Shown: piece after piece, positions 52,643 through 61,625 of the stretch
Layout of the letters: each line of letters begins with the position of its first letter
How positions within the stretch are numbered: position 1 is the first letter of the stretch
Origin: Nodularia sp. LEGE 06071
GTDB lineage: Bacteria > Cyanobacteriota > Cyanobacteriia > Cyanobacteriales > Nostocaceae
Direction: 5' to 3'
NCBI RefSeq assembly: GCF_015207755.1
Contig: NZ_JADEWH010000007.1
Location: 1 to 64,000, forward strand
Length of the DNA stretch: 64,000 bases
Position numbers and translations under genes: made by a program
The notes under the pieces: model-generated
Databases searched by the model: none
What the model was told of the DNA's origin: nothing
The model's input: only the letters and a program-made list of their open reading frames with translations

Positions 52643-54016
52643 TCACATTGTCTTGTAGCTATCCAGGAGAGCAGATTTAAAATCTACCGCACTCTTAAAA
52701 TAAATTTCGGGTTTCTCCACTAAACCCAAATCAATCACTTCAGCTAACTTTTTCGGGATATTTGCGTTGCGTTGTCGAATAGGTACAGGGTCATTTTGCA
52801 ATACAGCTAAAAATGGGTCGTTTGTCAAATTGCGGGGTAATTCCCCAGTTAACATATTATAAAGAGAAGCCGCAGTTGCCCAAATATCTACTTCTGGTTG
52901 TACGTATTTAAAATTTAGTAGCTGTTGACGAGGGATAAAAGCAGGTGTCCCAGCTTGAGAACCTGAAAGAGTTTGTCCACTTAAACCTGCTAAGTCAAAA
53001 GCTTTTGCTAAACCATAATCTGCTATTTTAGCAGTGATTTTGTCATCAGTGTAGTTAAGTAAGATATTACCCGGTTTCAAATCGCGGTGGACTAAACCTT
53101 TACCTTTACCAAAACCTCCATCTTTTAATTTTACATAGGGAATTTCGGCATTATGACTATATTCCAAACCGTTGAGAACTTGCATAATAATTGGGACAGC
53201 AATATTCACAGGTAATTTACCACCATATTTTGCCATTAAATCGGCAACAGTTCCGCCAGCACAATATTCCATTGTGAAAAAGAAAATATTCTCAAAAAAG
53301 CCATAATCAATGACTTGGATAACATGAGGATGCTGTAAAACTTTAGTATTTTCTGTTTCGCGTAAAAACCTTTGGACAGCATTTTCATTACCGATAATTG
53401 CAGGTAACATCACTTTCAAGGCGATAAATTTACCAGAATTATTGTGTTGGGCTAAATAAACTTCTCCAAAACCACCTCTACCCAATAATTTAATAATATT
53501 GTAACCCTGAATTGCCAAGAATTGATTATTAGCCTGGGCTGCTAAACCGAGCCAACGTTTGATAATTGCCAGGAAGTTTGGTGCTTGTGTTGCAGATTGA
53601 TTATGATCAATTGTAGGAAGAGAAAAGTTAGGAATATTTAATTCTTCTGGGTCAGCTTCGATATGCACTGCAAACACAGTATTACCCAGTTTAATTTCAT
53701 CATCACATTTTAAATCGTATTCGGGAAATTGTAATTTTGCACCTTTTTCTGGTGTTTGATTTGCGCCTCTCTGCCCAATTTTTTCACCGTTGACGTAAGT
53801 CCCATTTTTGCTGCCAAAATCTCTAATTCTGATATTTGGTGGGTTGATATCCAACAAACACTGATAGCGAGAAATGGTAAGATGGTCTGCATCATTTGGT
53901 AGTTGAATATTGCACTCTGAGCTTCTACCAATAATACAGGTAGTGCGGGAATCAAAGGTATATTGTCTTCCTGGAAGTTTACCTTTGATAATGGTCAGGG
54001 TAGCTTGGGCAGCCAT
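52643..54016 (-). CDS. FHA-domain Ser/Thr protein kinase
   Basis: The 457-residue protein has an N-terminal FHA domain (about residues 25-110: IIGRSSECNIQLP, the phosphothreonine-binding SRYQC and the DFGSKNGTYVNG loop) followed by a Hanks kinase domain (about 170-450). The glycine loop is LGRGGFGEVYLA, the lysine lies in IALKVM, the catalytic loop is HRDLKPGNILL, and the metal motif is DYG rather than DFG (IADYGLAK). No transmembrane helix is seen, so it is soluble. FHA plus kinase suggests a phosphorylation relay with other kinases, of which the window has three more. Confidence 0.93.
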   Translation of the reverse strand: MAAQATLTIIKGKLPGRQYTFDSRTTCIIGRSSECNIQLPNDADHLTISRYQCLLDINPPNIRIRDFGSKNGTYVNGEKIGQRGANQTPEKGAKLQFPEYDLKCDDEIKLGNTVFAVHIEADPEELNIPNFSLPTIDHNQSATQAPNFLAIIKRWLGLAAQANNQFLAIQGYNIIKLLGRGGFGEVYLAQHNNSGKFIALKVMLPAIIGNENAVQRFLRETENTKVLQHPHVIQVIDYGFFENIFFFTMEYCAGGTVADLMAKYGGKLPVNIAVPIIMQVLNGLEYSHNAEIPYVKLKDGGFGKGKGLVHRDLKPGNILLNYTDDKITAKIADYGLAKAFDLAGLSGQTLSGSQAGTPAFIPRQQLLNFKYVQPEVDIWATAASLYNMLTGELPRNLTNDPFLAVLQNDPVPIRQRNANIPKKLAEVIDLGLVEKPEIYFKSAVDFKSALLDSYKTM

Positions 54017-54188
54017 TGGATTTTTTCAGCTAAAATTATATTTTAAGCTGATTACAGCACATTTAATGTGAGTAGTTACACGAGGGCGGGCAAGACTTGT
54101 ACTGAGCTTGTCGAAGTATGCCCACCCCACAAGATTTATAATATTAAGGCGAGGATGTTGGGTTTTCTTGCGTCAACACACCCTACAG

Positions 54189-54440
54189 TTAATTTGTTTC
54201 CAGCCAGTTGAGTAAATCTGACATACTTGTGAAATCTAGCAAAGCTTCGCCAAGGGTTTCTAATTGATTTTCCGAAAGAGTTTGGATGCGCTGTTGTATT
54301 TCTGGGGATAGTTCACCTACTCGTCTTTTGAGTAGTTTTAAAATAATCGCCTGTTCGCCTTCTTGTCTTCCTCGCTCGTAGCCTATGCGCTCACCTGTGG
54401 TGACATATCTCATAGTCCTCTCCTGCTCAAATTGAACCAA
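54189..54440 (-). pseudogene. Truncated C-terminal duplicate of the Rpn/DUF4351-type gene
   Basis: The 83-codon frame corresponds to only the last quarter of the protein encoded at 54558-55514: MRYVTTGERIGYERG, then ILKLLKRRVGELSPEIQQRI and the end TSMSDLLNWLETN. Two differences to the full copy are a missing 12-base EGKQ stretch and a few substitutions. The frame begins with a TTG at the duplication edge. An ATG at 54413 exists. It most likely is a fragment left by a partial tandem duplication, though a short peptide could be made. Confidence 0.75.
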
Positions 54441-54459
54441 GAAAAAATATACAATATTT

Positions 54460-54555
54460 GTAGGGTGTGTTATGCCGGAGGCTAACGCACCTGGAATTTT
54501 TCAAGCCGAGCCGAAGTGTTGACGGTGCGTTGCGCTGCGCGACAACACACCCTAC
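54460..54555. mobile_element. MITE-like element with 12-bp terminal inverted repeats
   Basis: The 96-bp stretch starts GTAGGGTGTGTT and ends AACACACCCTAC (perfect 12-bp inverted repeats), with inner 'ggctaacgcacc...ggtgcgttgcgctgcgcgac' repeat sequence. The right end alone (CAACACACCCTAC) is also found at about 54174-54186, next to the truncated duplicate. It lies between the two copies of the Rpn-type gene. Confidence 0.7.
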
Positions 54556-54557
54556 GG

Positions 54558-55514
54558 TTAATTTGTTTGCAACCAGTTAAGTAAATCTGACATACTTGTG
54601 AAATCTAGTAAAGCTTCGCCAAGGGTTTCTAATTGATTTCCTGAAAGTGATTGGATGCGCTGTTGTATTTCTGGAGATAGTTCACCTACTCGTCTTTTGA
54701 GTAGTTTTAAAATAATCGCCTGTTCACCTTCTTGTTTTCCCTCTTCTTTTCCTCGTTCGTAGCCTATGCGCTCACCTGTGGTGACATATCTCATAGTCCT
54801 CTCCTGCTCAAATTGTTTAAATTCGTCCCAGAATTGATTTTCTAATGCTTTTGGTAAAATCATAACCCAATCGATGAATCGATAGAGGTTGCGAATATCT
54901 TGCTCTTGTAAGCCTATGTCGTATAATCGGCGAATTAGGCGGAATTTCCAGATTTTGCGTTCGGCGGGTGATGAGCGCGTCTGTTGGGTTTTCAAATGCG
55001 CCATGACTACTGTCGCAAAGGGATTATTGCTATTTTCTAACTCTTCCCAACGGTCTTCGTAATCTAAAAGTTTGACGCTACCAAATTCAAAGTTTAAGCG
55101 GGTGTCGGGATAATTGTAACTGTAGTTGCTGGGTCGCCATTCTCGGTTGGTGTCGCACAGAATGGCCAAGCTGATTGCTGGTTGGTCAAAGCGGTCAAAG
55201 ATGCGAAAGTTATAAGTAAACATTCGCTTACTAAAATTATCTTCTTTTTGCGCCTGAATTTCTACATGAATTAATAACCACAGTTCTTGTCCTCCGATTT
55301 GCCAAACTTTTACTAATTGGTCTGCATATCGTTTACCTTGTTCGGCTTCACGGGCGATTTGTTGAAATTCTTTGTTGAGAAATTGGTAGGGACGTTCCCA
55401 GTCAATTAATGCTGCTGTTTCGGGGAAAAAGAATTGCATGGCTTGGGGAAAATACGCTTCCAAAATTTCTTTCCAGGGGCTATCGAAATCGGCGCGCTCG
55501 TTAACGTTGGTCAT
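54558..55514 (-). CDS. Rpn-family/DUF4351-type protein (PD-(D/E)XK nuclease-like)
   Basis: The 318-residue protein belongs to a large cyanobacterial family of transposase-like proteins related to Rpn recombination-promoting nucleases. It opens with 'ADFDSPWKEILEAYFPQAMQFF', followed by a YADQLVKVWQIGGQELWLLI stretch and HVEIQAQKE, whose E-x-Q pattern matches the PD-(D/E)XK catalytic core. The C-terminal DUF4351 region is LLKRRVGELSPEIQQRIQSL. Families of these genes are many-copy in Nostocales. Their role is uncertain (DNA mobility or defence). A truncated copy lies directly downstream. Confidence 0.85.
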   Translation of the reverse strand: MTNVNERADFDSPWKEILEAYFPQAMQFFFPETAALIDWERPYQFLNKEFQQIAREAEQGKRYADQLVKVWQIGGQELWLLIHVEIQAQKEDNFSKRMFTYNFRIFDRFDQPAISLAILCDTNREWRPSNYSYNYPDTRLNFEFGSVKLLDYEDRWEELENSNNPFATVVMAHLKTQQTRSSPAERKIWKFRLIRRLYDIGLQEQDIRNLYRFIDWVMILPKALENQFWDEFKQFEQERTMRYVTTGERIGYERGKEEGKQEGEQAIILKLLKRRVGELSPEIQQRIQSLSGNQLETLGEALLDFTSMSDLLNWLQTN

Positions 55515-55537
55515 GAATTGATGGCGGAGGATTTTTT

Positions 55538-55978
55538 ATGGTTGTAGGGGCGTGTTTATTATTATTGTCGTTAACAATTAATCATATCGGAGTCGGGGCG
55601 GGTTTATTATTATCGTTGTTAGTCGGAGATTCTGCGATTGCTTCACTCCACTTCGTTACGTTCGCAATGACGTGTAAAAAAGTGGGACAAACTTTAGATG
55701 AATGTGCGAGGAAGTATAGGGGGTTTTGTAAAAAATATCGACCCCAAGGTAAGGCGGAAAAGCGACACCGTTGGGGAAGTCGGTTGTTAGCAGGAATGAA
55801 ACCACAACGCAATAAAGGGAAAAAATCTTCACCGGGACAGTTAAAGCTGTTTTGGGATGAGTTGAATATTGATAATGAGGAAATTCAACAAGTTGCGTCT
55901 AAGTTTGTGAAAGCGAATTGTTATAACCCTAATCCTATTTCAACGGAGGATGTACTACAAAAATCTGTGCCGGATTGA
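55538..55978 (+). CDS. Uncertain small protein; N-terminal part reads through repeat DNA
   Basis: The 146-codon frame has a good ribosome-binding site (GGAGG, 8 bases before the ATG). The first 45 residues are hydrophobic but encoded by 'gtaggggcg...gttacgttcgcaatgac' sequence that recurs between genes in such genomes. The rest is basic (ARKYRGFCKKYRPQGKAEKR, then HRWGSRLLAG) and may be the tail of a transposase-like protein; I cannot name it. It could be a gene remnant fused to repeat DNA. Confidence 0.35.
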   Translation: MVVGACLLLLSLTINHIGVGAGLLLSLLVGDSAIASLHFVTFAMTCKKVGQTLDECARKYRGFCKKYRPQGKAEKRHRWGSRLLAGMKPQRNKGKKSSPGQLKLFWDELNIDNEEIQQVASKFVKANCYNPNPISTEDVLQKSVPD

Positions 55979-56083
55979 GAAAACAGAGTGCCAGGTATCG
56001 GAAACCCAGAACCCGCAAGACTTCGTGGAAAATTGGCTCTTCACAAAACTTAATAATTATTTGTAGTCTTTATAGATTACAGT

Positions 56084-57439
56084 TTAAAAGTCTCGACGCG
56101 AGAGAAGAGTACCCACTCCAAAACCCAAACTACTGCCCTCCCACGAACCCCACGGAACCAAACATTCCCCCACACCACATCTCTTAACCATCGGAAGGTG
56201 GGCTTCTGGTGCTTTGATATCAAAAGTAATATCTTTGTAGTACATCCAGTATCCTCCTTTTCTCCATCCCACTTTATCCCCAAAAGCTCTCCAGATTTCC
56301 GAGTTGTACTTTCTGGTTCCACCCAAACTTTGATAAATGCGCTTTTGGACAGAAAAGCCAAATCGCCCATTACTATATTTTACCCACAACTGGTCAATAG
56401 TGCGGAGGTCTTCACAGGGAAAGTTATCAATACTATTTGTATCTAACCAACCTTTTTCTTCCCGCTTCGCTACCGCTAACATTACCCGCAGTGTTTCCGC
56501 ATCTGCTTCTTTCCACTTCCCAGCAGCGAGTAAGTCACGCAGCTGACTGTAGTCCATCCCTACGGCTGATTTTAGTCCCCCCTCCTCGCTTGCGGAGGTG
56601 ACAACCAAACCCAAATTTTTCCGAAACTCCAACACCGTTGGGGTACGTTCTTCCGGTTCTAAAGCCATCCCCTGTAAAATCGCATCATTCACCCTCTGAC
56701 TAATACCGGAATTATAACTGCGTGGTTCTGGTAAAGGTTCATCATCATACTTACGATTTACCGCAGGTACTGGCTGTTGTTCTCCCTCTGCTTTCAATCC
56801 GTTCGCAGTCAGCAGATAATATAATGTTGCAGCTAAAGCGTAAACATCGGTATGGGAACCATTACCTTTACGGCTATATTGTTCAATGGGTCTATAACCT
56901 TCTGTACCTGAATAACTCATGCTTGTTGTAGCAATACTCCGGGTTAAACCAAAGTCAATTAACACCGCTTCTTGTTGATTTTGTCGTAACAGGATATTTT
57001 CCGGTTTGATATCTCGGTGTAAGTGTCCTTTTTGATGAATATATTCTAAAGCCTGTCCAATTTGGTCTATATATAATAGTGCTTCTGTTTCTAATAATTG
57101 TCCTTGTTTCTGGACATATTCAAATAAAGTTACGCCATCGATATATTCCATCACAATGCCCCAAAGTTCACCTTCTTGGATGACTTCATTAACTTTGAGT
57201 ATATGGCGATGGTCAAAGCCTCCCATAATTAAGGCTTCGTTAATAAATTTTTCCTGTTGTTCGGCAAAGTCTTTTTTGCGTTGCATTCGCTGATTCAGGG
57301 TTTTGATGGCGTATAATTTCCCCGTTTTGGGTTCTTTGGCTTTGTAGGTAATGCCAAAACCTCCGATACCCAGTGTACCCTGAATAATAAATCTACCGTT
57401 CTTTATTGGTTGGTCGGTTTGCCAAGTTATATATTCCAT
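56084..57439 (-). CDS. Ser/Thr protein kinase with C-terminal GUN4 domain, 3' end apparently frameshifted
   Basis: The 451-residue protein has a Hanks kinase domain (about residues 15-280; GIGGFGITYKA, HRDIKPENILL, DFG in LIDFGLTR) and a GUN4 domain (about 290-430: DYSQLRDLLAAGKWKEADAE, FPCEDLRTIDQLWVKYSNGR, FGFSVQKRIYQSLGG). GUN4 domains bind protoporphyrin/Mg-protoporphyrin, so this kinase may couple tetrapyrrole status to phosphorylation. In this frame the end reads MVKRCGVGECLVPWGSWEGS... and stops at 56084. The -1 frame gives RWLRDVVWGNVW...LFSRVETFKL with a stop at 56077, which resembles the usual GUN4 end. A one-base change near 56190-56203 is inferred. chlB lies next upstream in the same direction. 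Confidence 0.88.
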   Translation of the reverse strand: MEYITWQTDQPIKNGRFIIQGTLGIGGFGITYKAKEPKTGKLYAIKTLNQRMQRKKDFAEQQEKFINEALIMGGFDHRHILKVNEVIQEGELWGIVMEYIDGVTLFEYVQKQGQLLETEALLYIDQIGQALEYIHQKGHLHRDIKPENILLRQNQQEAVLIDFGLTRSIATTSMSYSGTEGYRPIEQYSRKGNGSHTDVYALAATLYYLLTANGLKAEGEQQPVPAVNRKYDDEPLPEPRSYNSGISQRVNDAILQGMALEPEERTPTVLEFRKNLGLVVTSASEEGGLKSAVGMDYSQLRDLLAAGKWKEADAETLRVMLAVAKREEKGWLDTNSIDNFPCEDLRTIDQLWVKYSNGRFGFSVQKRIYQSLGGTRKYNSEIWRAFGDKVGWRKGGYWMYYKDITFDIKAPEAHLPMVKRCGVGECLVPWGSWEGSSLGFGVGTLLSRRDF

Positions 57440-57540
57440 GTATTTGTCAATATAAATACCCTGTCCTGCGGCGATGTCTTTCAGGTAATCAGGGTGTGGT
57501 TTTGTATAAATTACAGTATAAGCGATTAATTAAGAACCCC

Positions 57541-57575
57541 ACCCCCAACCCCTCCCCGCAAGCGAGGAGGGGAGT
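57541..57575. repeat. CCCCACCCCCAACCCCTCCCCGC-type dispersed repeat
   Basis: The C-rich string with 'gcaagcgaggaggggag' is a known abundant short repeat of cyanobacterial intergenic DNA. It has no coding content. Confidence 0.5.
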
Positions 57576-57602
57576 TAAGAGATGGTAAACACTGAGAGGC
57601 TC

Positions 57603-57635
57603 AGATCCCCGACTTCTTGAAGAAGTCGGGGATCT
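57603..57635. repeat. Hairpin repeat AGATCCCCGACTTCTT...AAGAAGTCGGGGATCT downstream of chlB
   Basis: A 16-bp near-perfect inverted repeat is the same element as at 7964-7996. It lies 22-54 bases after the chlB stop codon and may form the 3' end of the chlB transcript. A decayed copy lies next to the chlB fragment at 52.4-52.5 kb. Confidence 0.8.
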
Positions 57636-57656
57636 ATATGATCTATATGGCTTAGA

Positions 57657-59183
57657 TTAAGCGCCTACGGATTCTTTGGCTGCATAAAGCACTTCGGCGT
57701 TAATCTCTTTGAAGCCTCGCTCACGGGCAAATTTCTCGGTGTTGCGTTTGACTTTACCACGCACAAATCCGGGGATTTTGTTGAGTTCGGCTTGTCCGTC
57801 TTTCGACCAGTTGAGGTCTGAGTCGGCTGATATTCCTTTGGTGATTACTTCTTTGGTGTCGTGTCCACCGAAGATTTCTAAGAGGTGATCTTCCATTCCC
57901 AAGGTGAAGGAGTTGTATATCAAGTCTGTGATCTGATTTGTTCCTTCGTAACCTAAAAATGGTTTGTATCCTATGGGGAAGTTCTGGACGTGTATGGGTG
58001 AAGCTATGACTCCACAAGGAATGTCTAAGCGTTTACCTACGTGGCGTTCCATTTGTGTCCCGAATATGGCTGAGGGTTCGACGCGGGCGATCGCATCTCC
58101 AATTTCTCCGTGATCGTCGGTGATCAGCACTTCGTCGCAATATTCGCTCACTTGTTCGCGGAACCAGTCTGCATCATATTTACAGTAGGTTCCCGCCCAA
58201 ACTACGTGTATCCCCATTTCTCTGGACAAAATTTTGGTCATGGCCGCAGCGTGGGTATTGTCACCAAAGACTACGGCTTTTTTACCAGTCAAGTTTTGAC
58301 AGTCGATGGAACGGGAGAACCACACAGCTTGAGATACATTCATGGTTTGTTCATTGATGAATGCTTCGTAATCAGCTTCAGCGCCTTGGGCGTTAATTAC
58401 CTGCTGAATTTTACGGATACATCTAGCAGTTTCTACTACACCCATTGGGGTAATATCTACATAAGGTGTACCGAATTGTTCTTCTAAGTAAGTCGCAGTG
58501 GCTAAACCCAGTTCTCGGTAAGGTAACAGGTTAAACCAAGCTTGGGGTAATTTTTTCAACTCATGAACCGAAGCACCTTCAGGAATGATTGTATTGATTT
58601 CAATTCCCAAATCAGCCATCAGCCGCTTGAGTTCGGTGCTGTCGTGATTGTTATGAAAACCAAGTGTAGAGTTACCAATAATGTTAACAGAAGGTTTTGC
58701 GGTTTTGCCTTCTGGTAATTCGCCCCGTTTCCGGGCTTTTTCGATGTAATACTGGACGATTTGATGCAGAGTGCGGTCTGCGGCTTGGAGTTCGTTAAAG
58801 CGGTAGTGGTTGACATCTGCTAACATGACATCACCTTTGGCTTCTAGCTGCGCCCGTTCCACAAAGTTGTGTAAGTCTTCTTGGAGAATGCTAGATGTGC
58901 AGGTGGGAGTTAACACAATTAAATCTGGGTGTTCTTCACCATCTTTGCGGACGATGTTATCTACCACCTTTTCTTGAGAACCCCTGGCTAAAACGTTGCG
59001 GTCAACTACACTGGTGGTGACTGGGGTGAAGTTTTTCTCCCGTGATAACATGGAACGCATGACGTTGAAGTAGTCATCGCCTAATGGGGCGTGCATAATC
59101 GCATGGACGTTTTTAAATGAACTCGCGACTCGCAGTGTGCCGATGTGGGCTGGCCCTGCATACATCCAGTAAGCTAATTTCAT
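57657..59183 (-). CDS. chlB: Light-independent protochlorophyllide reductase subunit B
   Basis: The 508-residue protein starts [20 protein letters not shown], the usual ChlB N-terminus, and matches the family to the end ([14 protein letters not shown]). Cluster and substrate residues are visible, among them the [14 protein letters not shown] loop with its Cys. ChlB forms with ChlN the nitrogenase-like catalytic component that reduces protochlorophyllide in the dark, fed electrons by ChlL. chlL and chlN are not in the window, as is common when chlB lies apart in cyanobacteria. The start at 59183 is preferred to a TTG at 59204. GGGAGA lies about 11 bases upstream. Confidence 0.98.
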   Translation of the reverse strand: MKLAYWMYAGPAHIGTLRVASSFKNVHAIMHAPLGDDYFNVMRSMLSREKNFTPVTTSVVDRNVLARGSQEKVVDNIVRKDGEEHPDLIVLTPTCTSSILQEDLHNFVERAQLEAKGDVMLADVNHYRFNELQAADRTLHQIVQYYIEKARKRGELPEGKTAKPSVNIIGNSTLGFHNNHDSTELKRLMADLGIEINTIIPEGASVHELKKLPQAWFNLLPYRELGLATATYLEEQFGTPYVDITPMGVVETARCIRKIQQVINAQGAEADYEAFINEQTMNVSQAVWFSRSIDCQNLTGKKAVVFGDNTHAAAMTKILSREMGIHVVWAGTYCKYDADWFREQVSEYCDEVLITDDHGEIGDAIARVEPSAIFGTQMERHVGKRLDIPCGVIASPIHVQNFPIGYKPFLGYEGTNQITDLIYNSFTLGMEDHLLEIFGGHDTKEVITKGISADSDLNWSKDGQAELNKIPGFVRGKVKRNTEKFARERGFKEINAEVLYAAKESVGA

Positions 59184-59502
59184 GAATGTGTTCTCCCTTT
59201 GCAATTGAAATAACTATAAGTGCATGATTATGAAATCGCTTCTGATTGTCTCAAATGTTGGAGTCAGGATGAAGGGGGAGTTTTTGCTGATTCTGTGGGT
59301 AATTAATGGCTGAAACCAAGTGCCTGATTGGGATTTAGCTTTTTGTTTTAACAATATTTATGTTGTTTAATTACATAACTCTTAATGATTGGACAAGTAT
59401 TTTTATCATTTTTTGTTGATTGTTAAATTATTACTAAGAATGTTTTGAACCGCCAAGTCGCCAAGAACGCCAAGAGGGGAGAGAAGGAGGTTCACAAATG
59501 TT
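59184..59502. other. Gap between devA and chlB
   Basis: About 320 bases. It should hold the chlB promoter. The end near devA carries a dispersed 'gaaccgccaagtcgccaagaacgccaagaggg' repeat (59449-59479). No gene was found. Confidence 0.5.
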
Positions 59503-60228
59503 TTAGACGCAGACGACTTCTTTAATTAATCGCCCGTCTTCCATGTGAATGATCCGGTCTGCTATGTCTAAGATGCGGTTGTCGTGTGTCACCATTAAGA
59601 TGGCACAATTCTGTTCTCTGGCTAGTTGTTGCATCAGGTTGACTACATCTCGTCCCGATTTACTGTCTAAGGCGGCGGTGGGTTCATCGGCTAGAACTAA
59701 TTTGGGTTGACTGACTAAAGCTCGTGCGATCGCTACCCGTTGCTTTTGTCCTCCTGAAAGATCCGATGGATAGTAATCTACTCGATGTCCCAATTTTACA
59801 GCATTGAGCATAGCTTCTGCTTTGCGGCGTGCTTCTGCTGGGGAAATGTTTTTGTGTAACTCTAGTGTCATTTGGACGTTTTGTCGGGCTGTTAAAAAAT
59901 CTAATAAGTTGTGAGCTTGAAAAATATAGCCAATATGACGACGTACTTTGACTAATTGCTCATTGCTAGCTCCATAAAGTTCTTGTCCTAAAAATTGGAG
60001 ACTGCCATTTTGAAGAGAACGTAAGCCACCAATTAAAGTCAATAAAGTTGTTTTTCCGGAGCCGGAAGGTCCTGTCATAATAACAACTTCACCGGGTCTA
60101 ATGGCAAGATTAATATCAAACAAAATTTGGAATTTTAATGATTTTTTGCCCAAGTATTGGTTAAGATTCTCTATTTTGACAATATATTGTTTTTTAATCT
60201 GTCGAGAGCCAAATTTATCTGCGTCCAT
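59503..60228 (-). CDS. devA: ABC exporter ATPase DevA
   Basis: The 241-residue protein is the ATPase of a MacB/LolD-like exporter: Walker A GPSGSGKTT, signature LSGGQKQR, Walker B LVLADEPTAALD. With DevB and DevC it matches the DevBCA system. In Anabaena this exports heterocyst glycolipid through a TolC-like channel and is required for the heterocyst envelope. Heterocyst genomes carry several devBCA copies, and whether this one serves the glycolipid layer is inferred, not shown. ATG 60228 is followed by a 16-residue lead-in before the conserved IVKIENLN strand. A 133-base gap with a dispersed repeat separates it from devC. Confidence 0.9.
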   Translation of the reverse strand: MDADKFGSRQIKKQYIVKIENLNQYLGKKSLKFQILFDINLAIRPGEVVIMTGPSGSGKTTLLTLIGGLRSLQNGSLQFLGQELYGASNEQLVKVRRHIGYIFQAHNLLDFLTARQNVQMTLELHKNISPAEARRKAEAMLNAVKLGHRVDYYPSDLSGGQKQRVAIARALVSQPKLVLADEPTAALDSKSGRDVVNLMQQLAREQNCAILMVTHDNRILDIADRIIHMEDGRLIKEVVCV

Positions 60229-60261
60229 CTGCGTTCATCCTCTTCTATCTGCGGTTAATGC

Positions 60262-60338
60262 TTTCGGGGATGAAACCTCACCCCAAGCCTCTCCTTCTCC
60301 GAAAGGGAGACGCTACGCGAAACTAAGGAGAGGGAGCA
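60262..60338. repeat. Dispersed repeat with TCTCCGAAAGGGAGA in the devC-devA gap
   Basis: The bases between devC and devA include 'accccaagcctctccttctccgaaagggagacgctacgcgaa', a repeat of the family at 22225-22300. It has entered the spacer of an operon without breaking either gene. Confidence 0.6.
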
Positions 60339-60361
60339 GGAATATATTTTAATTAACTAAG

Positions 60362-61534
60362 TTAAAAAATATCGGCTGGGTCTACATTTCGCAGCTTATT
60401 TGTAGACAAAAATCCTGATACTAAGCACATAATCATGGCTAGGGAAAATACAAATATTGCTCTTTTTAAATTCATGATTACAGGTAATTGAGTCGCATTT
60501 TTGGCAATATCATATAAACCTAAAGATATGGCAAAACCTGGAACATAACCTAAAGATGCTAAAATTATAGCTTGTTGGAAAACAATGCTTAAAAGATATT
60601 TGTTTTTAAACCCCATAGCTTTGAGTGTGGCATATTCAGCTAAATGATTAGAAATGTTGCTATAGAGAATTTGATAAACAACAATCACACCCACAACAAA
60701 GCCCATAATCACCATGAAGTTAAACACAAATCCTATTGGTGTTCTCAGAGTCCAATAGTCTTTTTCTAATTTGATAAAATCTTCACGAGTAATTAGTGTG
60801 ACATCTTGAGGTAACTTGGTTGCTAAATTTGCTAAAACTTTTTCAGGGTTAGCACCGGGTTTGAGCTTAATTACACCTATATCTATATCTTGTACAGAAC
60901 GCTCTTGGAATATCCTTAGAAAAGTTGAGCTGCTCACTATTAAATTTCCATCGACTCCAAAGGAAGGGCCTAAGCTAAATAAGCCGCCAACTTTGACTTT
61001 GTAACCAACTAAGCCAATATAGCTAAATATTTCAGCTTCTACAGTTTTTCCCTGCTCAAAATTTTTAGCCAGGGGTCCAAATTCTGGGCGAGATGCACCA
61101 TCAAATAAAACCTGATTAGGAAGTCGGATTAAGTGGAGATTTTGCTGAAGATTTGGTAGATTTATAATCGATTGTACTGGATTAAATCCTAACACATATA
61201 TTGGGTATTTCAAACCAGTTTGGGGATTCTTGAGTTTAGCAAATTGTACATATAAAGGACTAACTGATTCTACATCTTCAAATCCTAAAAGCTGGTATAA
61301 ACGCTGACGGGGAAAGCTTTGGTTGGATGTCAGGGATTGATATTGAATACTAATTAAAAATAGGTTTCCATCGAGATTTTTATGCAACTGTGTAGCACTT
61401 GCATAGAGTGCATCCTGAAAACCAATTTGCAGAAACATCAGCACAGATACAAAAGCAATTCCAGCTAAGGCGACAATAAAGCGAGCTTTTTGTTTAACTA
61501 ATTGTAGCCAAGCTAGAGGTATGTTGAGAATCAT
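60362..61534 (-). CDS. devC: ABC exporter permease DevC
   Basis: The 390-residue membrane protein has the DevC/FtsX-MacB topology: an N-terminal helix (ARFIVALAGIAFVSVLMFLQ), a large periplasmic domain (about residues 45-260), and three helices at the C-terminus (FVFNFMVIMGFVVGVIVVYQ, then LASLGYVPGFAISLGLY, then VFSLAMIMCLVSGFLS). It is the permease partner of DevA and DevB. The start at 61534 (MILNIPLAWLQLVKQKARFI) matches the family. devB lies 91 bases upstream in the same direction. Confidence 0.93.
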   Translation of the reverse strand: MILNIPLAWLQLVKQKARFIVALAGIAFVSVLMFLQIGFQDALYASATQLHKNLDGNLFLISIQYQSLTSNQSFPRQRLYQLLGFEDVESVSPLYVQFAKLKNPQTGLKYPIYVLGFNPVQSIINLPNLQQNLHLIRLPNQVLFDGASRPEFGPLAKNFEQGKTVEAEIFSYIGLVGYKVKVGGLFSLGPSFGVDGNLIVSSSTFLRIFQERSVQDIDIGVIKLKPGANPEKVLANLATKLPQDVTLITREDFIKLEKDYWTLRTPIGFVFNFMVIMGFVVGVIVVYQILYSNISNHLAEYATLKAMGFKNKYLLSIVFQQAIILASLGYVPGFAISLGLYDIAKNATQLPVIMNLKRAIFVFSLAMIMCLVSGFLSTNKLRNVDPADIF

Positions 61535-61625
61535 CTAGCTAACCTCAAATGTAAGTAAGCGGATGTGAATAAAGCCGTCGTCATTTATCTTTTGTCATTG
61601 GGAAGAGTTTGAGGCGTTCATCTAT

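Noticed and set aside
55538-55672. Membrane protein N-terminus
   Set aside because: The hydrophobic residues are encoded by intergenic repeat sequence ('gtaggggcgggttt' and 'ttcgttacgttcgcaatgac' types), so a real membrane domain is doubtful.
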